64,000 bases of DNA, taken from positions 2,668,501 to 2,732,500 of the forward strand of contig OY848927.1 of NCBI GenBank assembly GCA_963693285.1, read 5' to 3'. This document shows, one piece after another, positions 47,252 through 59,335 of the stretch. Origin of the DNA: Xestospongia muta. Lineage: Eukaryota; Porifera; Demospongiae; Haplosclerida; Petrosiidae. The notes beneath the pieces are model-generated. The model saw only the letters and a program-made list of their open reading frames with translations, had not been told where the DNA came from and did no database searches. Within the stretch, counting starts at the first letter, position 1; the number at the start of each line of letters is the position of its first letter. Both the position numbers and the translations under genes were made by a program.

Positions 47252-48830
47252 TTTGACAATTATACACTATAATTGTTATTATTGTTTGTTTCCCAATAAT
47301 TGTATGATTGTTAAAGCTATATGCTTAATTACTGCTGGATAGTGTTTTGAAGTAGTATTGTCACTGTATGCATTCCATACAAGCTAGCACATATGCCTTG
47401 TCATATGAATTGTGTCAACTGTCTTATTGTGTAAGATGAGCAGATATAGCACTACATGATGTCTCATATGATCCAATATAATATACAATGAACATTAATT
47501 GTCTGGTATTGATTTAGTTATTTATATCTTGTTGTCATCCTCAAGAGTTCTGTTGAAATAGTGTCAAAATTAAAAAAGAAAGCAGAGATGACAATGCCAA
47601 TTTCACTTTGGATAGTTCATATTTATCATATTAGTGTTTCCACTTTAATCGAATATTAGAATTTCTTTTCTAATATGACTACATAATAAGAATGGTGTCT
47701 ATAATTTTATTCCATTACTCTAATGGTTTAGGTGTGTATGCGCTATCATTCTGTTCAACATCATAGATATAGAAATGGAATAATACTACAATGTAACTTG
47801 TTATAGCACCATTTGAGAGCTTATTGTAGTACATTGTTAATAAAATATTTCATATTCTCTATATAGCTGCTATTAGGATGAAGATAGAACTTGATGTACA
47901 TACTGGTAATGAGACATATTTGGGACATATAAGACGTAAATTACCACAAGCTCTAGAGCAATTTCAACCTGACATTGTAGTCTATAATGCTGGTGAGTCA
48001 GTTCCTCTACAATGGTTACCTAATGAACAAATGTAAACAACAAACAGATATCTGAAAACAGATCACAACAACAGTAATTCGTTGTCATGTGATTACAAAC
48101 GTATATCTAGAATTATGAATATCTCTCAATGGCTAATGTTTCATGGTATGTGTTTAATGCAAACTTAGTCAACAAGTATCTTCTATTCATGTTGTTGAAC
48201 ACAGACCTATGTTTTCTAAAGTCACTGTTGATGTTATATAAATAGTTTATTTCTCAATGCTAAACTCTACATTCAACAGCAGGATGTAAACAGCTTTCTT
48301 TACATCCAAACAATTACCATTAATACTTTATTATTTTATTAGGAAATAATATTATAATATATACTATAATTACATTGTCATTGTAAGCACTGATATTTTA
48401 CTGGGAATTTCTGTGGACTTCTTGACATCAAGTCACTCACTATCTATATAATTTGTAGATCTTTTATCTTTATGTCTACTTTCCTACTCTTTACTTAACT
48501 GTATCATACAATGTCAATATTATGTGTGAATATTATTACCAGAATGTATTGTTACTACCTGAATTTTATCACTTGGTAACTTCATGGTAGATGTTCCTTT
48601 ACAAGCTCTATAACTGCTATAATATTTAAAGTCATGTATCTAATTACAGAGTGTCATAGAAAGAGATGAATATGTTTACCAAAAATATTTATATTCTCAC
48701 TTGGTGTTTACCTGGTAAGTGGTGTAAGTAGTATCCAGCTAATTTTACTGCCATCTCTTTTCTCTCTCTCTCTCTCTTTCTAGCTCAATCAATTATTAAT
48801 CCATGTTATTTTATCCTTCATCTTCAAAGA
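47252..48830 (+). pseudogene. HDAC11 3'-half pseudogene (intron 6 end and exons 7-10)
   Basis: 47252-47580 copies the intron 6 repeat. 47867-47992 is a base-for-base copy of HDAC11 exon 7 with its splice sites. 48388-48430 is a decayed exon 8 (CACTGATATTTTACTGGG, then indels). 48651-48715 is a decayed exon 9 with an in-frame stop (AGAGATGAATATG region). 48780-48800 is the start of exon 10. Introns are retained, so it arose by segmental duplication together with the following glypican gene. Confidence 0.9.
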
Positions 48831-49093
48831 CATGATGTTAAATCTAGAGATGTTTTTAGATGCTATCAAAGAAGAACATTGACTTTTTATAATAACCTAA
48901 GGACAATATTTTAACTGTGAATGCATTGCTGGAGTGATATTTCGTAATTGTTTTTGTTTCACCCAATCACCTCTCAAGTCATGAATAATACAATAGAATT
49001 CTAAATATATACTTCAGTTGATTAGCTTTAGACTCAAATCGTGAATAGACTTAGTTCGTCTGTTGGTAGACAGTCGCATTCAGAAGACTCACG

Positions 49094-51881
49094 ATGCATT
49101 TCCTTGGGATCTTTGTCATCGTTCTTTACTCAGCATTGGTTCTGGGGCAACCAGATTGTAAAGAGTTGACGATCAATACCACACTCACAACTCCAATACC
49201 TGGTAAGGAAAAATGGTGTTATGATTGTACCAAAGAACTATGTGATATCGTAGTAGTGAGAGACTATGTACAAACATAGTAGATACAGCATAATCTATGC
49301 TCGCACCGTCAGACTAATATCCATACTTGCACAGAAGGAAGCATACTTATGTGAGGTAAAAGGCCTTGATTTTTGACTAGGGACCTAAAACTTTTGTTGA
49401 GTACTACTAGTTCTATAATTGCATAAAATTTCAAGCTAAGTGTGGCACCAATATAATTATATATATATATAATTATATAGATTGTAGACTAGTCCAGTAG
49501 CATTGAATTAGGTTTTTCTATTACAATAACAAGGTTCCTTATAAAGTGTTGAACTGCAGATACACCAAATGCTAGACTATGTACTGTTTATTTTAACATA
49601 GATTTAAAATAATACTGTCAAAAATAAACAAATTTTAACCTGCCAAACACCACTTTAATTAGAGCAAGTCACTAAATTTTTTATCTCGTCCTACTAGTTT
49701 AAGTGAAAAAGTAATACCTGTGAGAAATACTCATCCCAAGCAATAATAATTACTTATGTCTCAAGTTCTCAGTGATTATTGATCACAAAAAGCAACAAGA
49801 TCATCATGAGACAACAATTGTCATATGCTAATAAAAGCAGATTGTTTTAGTAGTATATGACAGCTGTCCAGTCTCAGTGATAATGTCCACCCCCTTCTAT
49901 CACTTACCATGTAGTGTCACTCCTCCTTATATCTAAAAATATTCACCATTTGGGAATTACAATATGACACATTACTCCATAAACAGCTTAGCACAAGTGC
50001 TGTTGTTGAGTAAAACCTTGTTTATGAAAAATTCAAAAATCCCTTACATCTCTTGTATTTTATAGGTAGTGACTTGCCTTACTGCAAAACCAATGAACGA
50101 CAGTGTTGTGTTGCACAGTTCTTGGAAGAAGAGAGACGTGATCTAAGAGATAATCGTTTGTTAGATGCTCTTCATAACCAAATTGATAGAAATGGAAATA
50201 GACTGAATTATATTGATAACGACTTTCGAGATTGTACGTTACTTCTTAGTTAATAAACTTTCAATTAGTTTAAGTGGTAGTATAATTTATGCATAGACAC
50301 ATGCTTCTTATCTTTAAAAATGATCCACTTTTGTGTATGTGCGTGTATGTGTGTCAAGTCTACTCATCTCTACTGTATATAGCAAAGCATCACTAACATA
50401 ATCAATAATTCAATAATCAATAATTCCTTTTAAATACCATATGCCTGGTTTCATTTATACTTGTGCTCCTGAGTGAAAGATAATGTATTCTTTTTTATAG
50501 ATGTCTATGACATTTTTATCCCACAATTTGTGAGGTCTTTCCGCCCACCTCTTAATGACACACTTAACAATAGTACTGTCTATGAAGACAACCTGAGAAG
50601 CAACTTCTACTTTCGTAAAAGACACCCTAATGAATCAGACTTTGCAGTTGAAGGTTTTACTCGAGGAATCATCCTTGGACAAGTCAACCTGATAATTCAT
50701 GGTATAGTTGAACCTCGAGTTGTGAATTTTACTGGCACACAACGTGATTGTGTTCGAAAGGAACTGTTAAGACGAGTTAACCAAACAGCTAAGAATATAA
50801 TTGATGAGAGTCTTAAAGAACTGCGTCGAGCTGCAACAACTTTGAACCGTACAAAGTTCTGGTTTACAAACCAGTTTCTTCCCAACTTGACTTCATATTT
50901 TGTTGGACGTAATAGATGTGCAGATACTTTCCTTAACCTGACAATATGTCCAGCTTGTCGTGCTAATATTCCTAAGCTTTGTAAGCCTGTCTGTAATGCT
51001 GTAATATATGGTTGTTATGCTGTTGTTCAAAACGGACTTCGAGGTCAATTTAATGTCCTATGGAATATAACTAACCAGTTGATAAACATTTCAAGAAATG
51101 CAACACGGAATATAACTATTTTTTCATCTAAAATTTTACGTATTGATCCAAACGAATACTTATCATTGGTATGTTAATTTATTATTCCAGTTTACACTTC
51201 ATTTATTCTTTAACTAGGCTGGAAATGTTATAAGGACTTGTAATCTTACACTTGCACCACCATCTGGTCTACAACCACCCCCAACTCGCAGACGACGTGA
51301 AAATAATGATGATGATATGAATGAGGAACTAGAAATACCTGATAGAATCTTACATAATGGTACTTTGCTTAAACAAGCTGGAATTTTTAATTATGGTAAT
51401 TAATTCAAATTTACATAATATGTCTAACTTTTAATTGTTTTTTAGGTAATATAGGGCCTAATTATTGTCTCGGTAACCCTATCAGGTCTTGTTGGAATGG
51501 AACACACAGTGTAACAAGATTTAGTGGTCTTAATTTCACGAACACATCTATTGAAGGACAAAGTAAGAGTGATAATTCTGTTTATAAAAATATTGTCATT
51601 GATTTAAATTATTTAGTAAATAATCCTTATTATAATGTCACTTTGACTGATATACGAAATGAAGTTAATCAATTAGGTAAGTTTAATTGAAGTACTTATT
51701 GTTAATAATTATTAAATGTTATACAGGGAACCCTGTGACTGACTTTATTACTAGTGAGCAGTTTCAAGAGTATGCTCCCATGGGGCTAGTCATTCCTGAG
51801 GACACACCTAGTGGAGCAAGTCTGATAAGTACATCTCTTCTCTTTGTGATGTTAGTTGTCCTGCTGCCTTTTCTATTTTAA
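49094..51881 (+). CDS. Glypican-like GPI proteoglycan core protein, copy 2
   Basis: Seven exons: 49094-49202, 50066-50233, 50501-51168, 51218-51395, 51446-51562, 51617-51676, 51727-51881; 484 residues. Exon number and phases match copy 1, and exon 3 is highly similar. Signal peptide MHFLGIFVIVLYSALVLG, then the same 14 cysteines (PDCKEL, YCKTNERQCC, RDCVRK, the six-cysteine block ending VIYGC, RTC, NYC, SCWNG). Exon 4 encodes PPPTRRRREN, a strong furin-type convertase site, as in processed glypicans. The tail has one Ser-Gly (TPSGAS) just before the GPI-type hydrophobic segment (LLFVMLVVLLPFLF). Its upstream neighbour is the HDAC11 pseudogene, showing the two were duplicated as one block. Confidence 0.87.
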
Positions 51882-52363
51882 AAAACTGAAATAAACTCAA
51901 TTTTTCTTGTATAAACAGTTTTATTTTGTCTAATTTATCGCTACATTTTATAATAATTATATAGAAGGGTTTGTTGTTAAAACTGTTGATAAATGTACAA
52001 AATTTTTCTCTGATTTAATTTGCTTGATTATTAAGGAATAAGACATCATTAATTAAGGCTGGGCAAGTCAACATTTGTCCTTGAATGCTGCTTTACATCA
52101 ATTGAAATTGAAAATATATGGTAACCACAAAAACTATCAAACTTTCCATTTTCTGTGATGGTGTCTGCAATAATAACTCTTATTTAGACCAATATTGCTG
52201 AAATCTGAAAAGAGGATGATGAGATATCTTAGGGAACTACTAAAAAAGTAATTTTGAAAAAGCATGTATGTTTTAAAATAAATATCAATCCTTTGTACAT
52301 GTGTATTGTATAATTATGTTATGATCAAGGGTACGATCCTTTAAATAAATAAAATGATTAGGA

Positions 52364-52369
52364 ATGTGT

Positions 52370-52415
<46 letters not shown>
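52364..52415 (+). repeat. (TG)n microsatellite
   Basis: About 25 TG dinucleotides with one interruption (TGTATG) near the start. Confidence 0.95.
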
Positions 52416-52417
<2 letters not shown>

Positions 52418-52655
52418 TAGTAAGAAGCTGACTATTTCTATTAGATTTGATTTTGTTATTTACTACTGAATAGCTATAGACTTTGAGTTTATTTTTGATA
52501 GCCGGAAAAAAAAATATATGGGCAGTGTGATAGTGAATAAAATCAAAGGCTAAGTTAAAGCTAGGTATACTAAAATTACTCTAAAAATGCTAAAGTTTAC
52601 TATTTTTCTGGACAGACTAGATATCAAAACTGCTTTGTCATTAAATTTAGCGTAT

Positions 52656-52917
52656 CACACTATAAAAACTGATTGACTGGTTGATTTAGCCAATATATGG
52701 TTATACAGGTTACATGTAACAAACTCACTAGATGCAAAAAAAGTAAAAATAATTCTCTTTTGTTTACTAATGCACTTTTTGTTTATGTAGCTACATTAAT
52801 AATAGTGCATTAGTAATTGAAACTGAGTTATTTTTACTTTCTTGCATTTAATAGGTTTGTTACATGTAACCTGTATAACCATATATTGGTTAAATCAATC
52901 AATCAATTTTACAGTGT
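52656..52917. mobile_element. About 260-bp MITE with long terminal inverted repeats
   Basis: Left arm CCAATATATGGTTATACAGG and TTACATGTAACAAAC is inverted at 52855-52905. The arms extend outward through TTGATTTA(G/A) and ACTGTAAAA-like ends, for about 70-80 bp in all. Relatives or fragments lie at about 39840, 42660, 54525, 58135, 59635, 60170 and 62972. Confidence 0.75.
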
Positions 52918-53317
52918 ATTGCACAAGGTAAACCTTGTGTATCCATGTATTTCTAGTTAAAATTGTTGTGAACTATTGTAATGGAAAGCATCATCATAAT
53001 AATGTTTGTTCATTTCACCTGTGTCCAAAACAATCTAATGGTCTGAAATGAACAGATGTCTTAAATAACAAAAATCCCATTGTTTTAAATTATACATTAA
53101 CAATGGTGATTTCCTCCTTGCACATTTATAAGATTTTATAGTATGTTATTTGACACCTCATCCTCCACCTTAGGTTATAACAAACACAGAGTACAGTAGT
53201 GTATATAAATACATTAGCTGGACATTTGCTAGGTTTGATTAGTTAGTCATTCTAAAGGCTTCAGACAGGCTATCTCACTACATAGAGTACTACGGAGTTC
53301 AGATTGTATTAACAAAA

Positions 53318-56300
53318 ATGAAATTTGTCTTGTTTTTCATTACAGGTTTCTTTACCCTAGTCATTGCTACTCAAGGGCTGAACTGTAGTCAACTGGATAT
53401 TGGAACTTCAATCTATCCTCAGAATGGTAAGTGTCATATACGTACCTATATCAAGTGATTGTTGTATTAAAAACTGTATCAAAAATGATAGTAAAGCTCT
53501 TTCAATATTACCTATGAGTAAACTGTGCCTTGATAGAGAGAGAAGTATATATAGTTGGTACTTTGTGGCTCACTTACCCTATTCTTAATAAATCAACTAG
53601 CTGTCTTTTTATGAAATCTTAGCTGAGCTTCTAAACTATATTTAACACATAGTATGGACTGATTATATCTAGTTGGTCTTATCAGATATCATGACATGTA
53701 CATCAATCATTTAATTTTTAGTTGAGCTATTCATTAAGATATGTGTAACAACCAGTCATGGCATCACATAACTATTACAATAGCAGATGATATACCTAAT
53801 TACATACAATGAGGATTATACTGGCTGCATTGCTTCAATTAATTATTGAAAAATGTGTGTGATTGGTTCATCTTTACTGGTACCATTTTCTTTGTTCTTT
53901 AAATAAAATATAAATATGATATTAGGGAGTGAGTAATCCTTTGATAATGTTACCTCGAAAGGCTCACAAGTGTCTACATGTTTATTAATAATTTAACCAT
54001 CTTAAATTACTTGTGTACTATATCCAGCTGATTCTCCTACTCTAAATAGATACTTCATACATGTTTTTAGTAACTCCTTCTAAGTGAGATATCCATGATT
54101 ATAAGTGATGAATATAAAAGGTTTGTAGAGTAATAAAAGACATATATTGGTGGTTTTATCTATTGTAAGTACACAGCTAAACAGATTAGATGTTTTAACC
54201 AACTCAATGTCACTTGGGTTTAACATACAATGAAAAGTATTAACAACTCATAATATTTTCATTACTAATTACTATGGAATCGATATTTATGTACTTTAAA
54301 AAACAATTTATTATAAAAGACAAGTATATAGTATGTAGGGCTGTCCTATTATAAATTCCATAGCGATAGCCATGACACATAAGTCCATCATCCATGAAAA
54401 TTCTTGTGGCTAACTAATGAGACATTAAACAGAATCTTCATAGCTCTGACAATTAACTGTATGACTACCAAGTATTAGTCAGTAAGAAGTGTCATGTTCG
54501 CTACTTGTTAGTGTCTTATATATAACCTAAATGACCATATATTGGTTACATCAACCAAACAAATCTGCAGTGATATAGTGTAAATTCAGTGAGTATCCAA
54601 ACTATTCTCTATTGCATTTTTGTCTCTCCAATACATCATTGTGGTTCATATGCTAAGTTACTTACAGTGGACAAAAGACAGGTTGACAATAACTTATGCA
54701 GAGCTGGAATACCTCTTTATAAGTGTTGTAGAGTATGACCTAATGTTGTCATTACTATTATATATACTTGCATTGATTTTGGTCAAGATGCTATTTCATT
54801 TAAAGTAAAACTTTGTATAATTAGTACTCTGAACTAAAACTAAAAATCTTGACAAACTACGCTACTAAAACTAGCACTAGAAATAAAAAAAATTGTATGA
54901 GCTACTAAAACAAAAACTAAAAGAAGTAAACTTATTTTCGCCCACGGTTAGTTAATTAATCAAAAGCAAACAGGTTAAAAATCCTAACTCAAGCTCTGAA
55001 GTCATTTGTGGAACGAGATCAGGCGAGATGTCTCTTATAAGTCTTATTTTGTGTATTTTAGTCTTTTCAAAGACGGTCGTTGCATTGTCCGACTGCCGTG
55101 AACTTGACGTTCAGAGCAATGCTGGGGGATCATCTATTCTCTATTGCATTTTTGTCTCTCCAATACATCATTGTGGTTCATATGCTATTATCAAGTACAT
55201 ATACATTTTCAAACTTTAGAGATGAATCGTGCAATACAGTATATTTTATGCCTGTTAACTTTGTTTATATGCACATAAACATTTATATTACATAATGAGG
55301 AATAACTTAAAATAATTGTACTATTTCTGTGTTAATTATAGGAAGTTCACTGATGTACTGTCGTACTAACAGTCTTCAATGTTGTACTGATAATTACTTC
55401 AATGAGAAGAAGATAACTATTAAACAAAATCTCATCAATGGTTTAATACATGAATTCAAGCAAAGCAACTTTGACATTTTATGCAGGATTGTTGATGCAT
55501 TGGAAGACTGTAAGTTTATGTGGCACTGTGAATACAGGCTATAAACAGGAAATGAGTGTGTAGTAGTGACACTGCTTTTAAGTAGATTCTAGAATTTCTC
55601 CCTATATGTATATACCGACAAAGAAAGACAAGCAGATTGTCTAAATGTCTCATCACTTTAATAAGCAATAGAGTTATTATTTTTAAAGTTCCAAACCTGT
55701 TCTTCATTTTTGTAACACTTTAGTTTGTATCAATATCTTTATCTAGTTATAGATAACACTTTCTTACAAGAGTTTGCATCCTGTGTTCCTCTTCTAAAGC
55801 AACTTACACAATCCAATCAAAATACTCAATCTATGCAGTTTATTCAAACTTTCTCTGCTAACTTTATCATTAATACAACAAGCAATTTTAATGTTAGCAT
55901 GTATTTTGATACTTTTCTTGATGATGTGAAGACTCAATTTATCACTGATTTTATAGCTCCAAAACTTCTTTTTCCTCTCAATTCTGTTCAACGTATTTGT
56001 GTCAAAGGAAAAATTGATACAATGTTTAACACAACATTCATAGCACAAACTGTTGCTAATGTTGAAAAGTTAAGGAGAATTATTTCTGTTATGAAGGAAA
56101 TAAAAAAATGGTATAAAGATGTATTTCTTTTAAGAGTTTCTAATGGTTCATTTGTTGATAAATGTGTGGATACATTCTTGCAACTTCGTTGTTCTGCTTG
56201 CATTCGTAACATTCAACCATTGTGCCGGAGCATTTGTACATATCTTACTCAAGGCTGTTATGTGCCCTATCGACAAGGTCTGAGATCTCAATTTGATATT

Positions 56301-57531
56301 TTGTGGAATGTTACACGCCAAGTTATTGACCAAGCAGAGCAAGCTGTAACTGATGCAATCTCTTCTGAAAATAATATATTCACAATTGACTTTAACGACA
56401 ACAGTCAGTTTGAATCATTTGTAAGTGAATCATATGATCATGATGAGTGATGAAAAGGTTGATTAAAGTCATGTTTCTAATAACGACTTTTATTATTCTA
56501 TAGAAGTTTCAAGTTAGTTCTTGTGGTATAGTTTTCAGACCAACTGTTGGACGTAAACGTCGAGCTACAAATAATCCATTAGTATTACCAAATACTATTA
56601 TATTGAATGTCACTGGACTGAATGGCTCTTTTACATACGGTAATAGCAAACTATAATTTTTATGATTATAATTTTTACAGATGGAGATGGTCCTATTTTC
56701 TGTCAGAGCAGACCTATTACCAACTGTTGGGATGGTGATAAAGAGAGACAAATGGATGATGATATTGATGATATAAATGACTCCATTCAATTCCAAGGTG
56801 AGCTTTATGGTCACACATTGTATAGCCTAATCAATGTACTTTTAGACATGAATCCAGTGGTGTCATTTAACAGGAGAGAGCTCATTGAACTAGCTAGATC
56901 TTTAGGTATAAGTCATATTATTATTACTTATAATTATAATGTTGCTGTTATTAAAGGTACTCCAGTGAGTGATTTCTTATCTGAACAGTCTTTTCTTGAG
57001 ATTGCTCCAAGTGGACTTCAAATACTACCTGGTCAACTATTCTCACTCATACTTAAAGACACCTCTACTCCAACTCCTAGTATTACTTCTGTTGTTACTA
57101 CACTTCCAATCTCCACTATAAAGCCTACATCATCAATATTGATAGCCACTACCACTCCTACTATAGCTGGTACCAAAGATCCAAACAGTGGAACAACTTG
57201 GCCAGTAACTCCTAGTATTACTTCTGTTGTTACTACACTTCCAATCTCCACTATAAAGTCTACATCATCAATATTGAAAGCCACTACCACTCCTACTATA
57301 GCTGGTACCAAAGATCCAAACAGTGGAACAACTTGGCCAGTAACTCCTAGTATTACTTCTGTTGTTACTACACTTCCAATCTCCACTATAAAGCCTACAT
57401 CATCAATATTGATAGCCACTACCACTCCTACTATAGCTGGTACCAAAGATCCAAACAGTGGAACAACTTGGCCAGTAGCTTCACTTGGCATTTTAATGTT
57501 TAGTTTGATAGTTACATTGTTACTTTACTAG
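53318..57531 (+). CDS. Glypican-like GPI proteoglycan core protein, copy 3 (first exon uncertain)
   Basis: Proposed exons: 53318-53426, 55342-55509, 55753-56420, 56504-56639, 56681-56797, 56846-56905, 56957-57531; about 610 residues. The 53318 exon is 109 nt, phase 1, with a signal peptide (MKFVLFFITGFFTLVIA) and LNCSQL, exactly like exon 1 of copies 1 and 2. The closer candidate at 55028 has lost its donor. The glypican framework is intact (MYCRTNSLQCC, RICVKG, the six-cysteine block ending LTQGC, SSCG, FCQ, NCWDG). Two extra cysteines (ILCRIV and SCVPLL) flank the exon 2/3 junction. Exon 4 has GRKRRA, a convertase site. The tail carries four Ser-Gly sites, three inside 45-residue repeats (DPNSGTTW), before the GPI-type segment. 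The last two introns are 48 and 51 bp, without stops. Confidence 0.78.
55028..55135 (+). pseudogene. Truncated exon 1 of the glypican duplication unit
   Basis: 108 nt match the first 108 nt of exon 1 of copy 4 (59336-59443), with signal peptide MSLISLILCILVFSKTVVA and SDCREL. The last 13 nt and the GT donor are missing. The sequence jumps straight into intron material (ATTCTCTATTGC, as at 59700 and 60240). Without a donor it cannot splice as in copy 4; the frame runs on to a stop at 55217. Confidence 0.75.
57073..57477 (+). repeat. Three 135-nt coding repeats in glypican copy 3
   Basis: Units begin ACTCCTAGTATTACTTCTG at 57073, 57208 and 57343. Each encodes 45 residues rich in Thr/Ser/Pro, ending TKDPNSGTTWPV. 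Units differ by only a few bases. Copy 4 has one unit (62182-62316). Confidence 0.95.
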
Positions 57532-58964
57532 AGACATAATTTATTAACTCAGTAATTCTATTTCCCCCTTTAATTTTATAGCAATCATTTATTAGTTTGA
57601 TATCAATGATCATGATTTTACTAAAATTTTCAGTGAACACACACACACACCTCAGAACTGAGGTATAGAAGAAGGCTGAGGTTCAAAGGTCATAATCCTT
57701 AAGGAGCCTAGGGTTATATTAAAGCTTTTTGTAAATTTATGTAAATTCAAATATAATTATGTTATAATTGATAAAATAGTAATTGTATTGGGAAATTAGT
57801 ATAGATTAAATTTTAGCTTTAAATAGCTTATGTATTTCATATTTGAGAAATGAAACTACCACCTTCTGCTGAGATTGTATTACTCCAATGATACTGTTGA
57901 GGTTATCCATGTAATGGAATGAGCATGATATCATTGATCTTTGATTACAAAGTCAATACATACTCTATTAGTATGTTTCCAAATATTTTGTTGCCCTAGG
58001 TCACTTTTGATGCTTCATACTAATATGTCTGGATAGTAAGTAATGCAGACATACAGTCACCAGTAAGTTGGTGAATTTAGCAATAATTATATGTATGCAT
58101 GTAATCATTGTTATGTTTACTGACTTACTTGTACATTGATTGGTTTATTTAACCAATATATGGCTAAACAGGTTACATATAGCAAACATATTTTGATCCA
58201 AATAGTAACCATAATACTGTTTCATAACTAAAATTGAGTACCTTGTAATACTAAAACTAAACTAAAATTTAAATTTCAGTTGATAAGTTTAGTTTTTGAT
58301 CTTATTATTTATTGCTTTTTGCCCATAAAACCTAATATAAAACATATTAAGACCTGTTTATAAGGAAATATTAATTTGTAGCTGCCGCTACTTGTAGTTA
58401 CATGTAACTATATACATTGCCATCTTATAAGAAATGGAGTGTTAAATATGGTTCATATCCTAGCAAGTTAAAAAGGTATTGAGTTGAAAGTATATCTTGA
58501 AGGTATATTTGAAGTTGTTATATGTGAATTAGTTTCTTTTATGACAAATAATTAACCATACAAAACACATAAAGCAATACCAAGCTACTTATAGTAGACA
58601 AATTTGACAATAACTTATGGAGACCAGGAGTACTCCTTTGAACAAATTCATTAAAACTAAAACTGAAACTGAAACTGAAAGAACTCTTCAGACATTACTG
58701 AAACTAAAACTAGAACTAAATGTTTTTACACATGTATACTGAAACTAAACTAAAACGAAAAGAAATCAACTAAAACGTTGTATCATACTAAAACAACACT
58801 AAATTAAAGACTGGAACATATCATCGTTTAAATATGGCTCACATCTTGGCAAAATCAAAGGAATCAGCTGAGTTGAATGATTATCTTGTGTAAAGTATAC
58901 TTGAGGTTGCTGTGTGTGTGTGAACTATTTTGAAATATTTAAGTCTTACAGAACACACAATGTT
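57532..58964. other. 3' flank of copy 3, no gene seen
   Basis: It includes (AC)n at 57638, a partial copy of the 52656 element (about 58135-58200, right half missing) and ACTAAA-rich low-complexity stretches (58640-58800). It is duplicated at 62371-64000. Confidence 0.6.
58640..58805 (+). repeat. AACTAAA/AACTGAA-rich low-complexity repeat
   Basis: Irregular 6-nt runs (AAACTAAAACTGAAACTGAA). Similar runs lie at 54830-54930, 59145-59235 and 63685-63840. They are too irregular to be telomeric. Confidence 0.75.
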
Positions 58965-59335
58965 TGCTAAGTTACTTACAGTGGACAAAAGACAGGTTGA
59001 CAATAACTTATGCAGAGCTGGAGTACCTCTTTATAAGTGTTGTAGAGTATGACCTAATGTTGTCATTACTATTATATATACTTACTTTGATTTTGGTCAA
59101 GATGCTATTTCATTTAAAGTAAAACTTTGTATAATTAGTACTCTGAACTAAAACTAAAAATCTTGACAAACTACGCTACTAACTAGCACTAGAAATAAAA
59201 AAAATTGTATGGGCTACTAAAACTAAAACTAAAAGAACTTAATTTTCGCCCACGGTTAGTTAATTAATCAAAAGCAAACAGGTTAAAAATCTTAACTCAA
59301 GCTCTGAAGTCATTTGTGGAACGAGATCAGACGAG

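Larger units (their letters stand above)
51882..53317. other. Intergenic region with microsatellite and MITE
   Basis: No exon seen. It holds the (GT)n tract and the inverted-repeat element listed separately. Confidence 0.55.
54649..58964 (+). repeat. Segmental duplication unit A (glypican copy 3)
   Basis: From TGCTAAGTTACTTACAGTGG (54649) to 58964 this matches 58965-64000 with high identity over exons, introns and flank. Differences: unit B has about 790 bp more in intron 1, one rather than three 135-nt coding repeats, and about 180 bp more near 63060. Sequence like 59830-60290 also occurs upstream of unit A (about 54195-54655), so intron 1 material was shuffled at the breakpoint. Confidence 0.88.

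Noticed and set aside
55028..55219. Independent small secreted protein of 63 residues
   Set aside because: It is the truncated exon 1 of a glypican unit running into intron sequence; the tail after residue 36 is translated intron.
57033..57491. Minus-strand frame of 152 codons over the glypican 135-nt repeats
   Set aside because: Shadow of the coding repeat. It shrinks to 62 codons in copy 4 when the repeat number drops.
58640..58805. Telomere-like repeat
   Set aside because: The ACTAAA/ACTGAA runs are irregular and do not match animal TTAGGG arrays.
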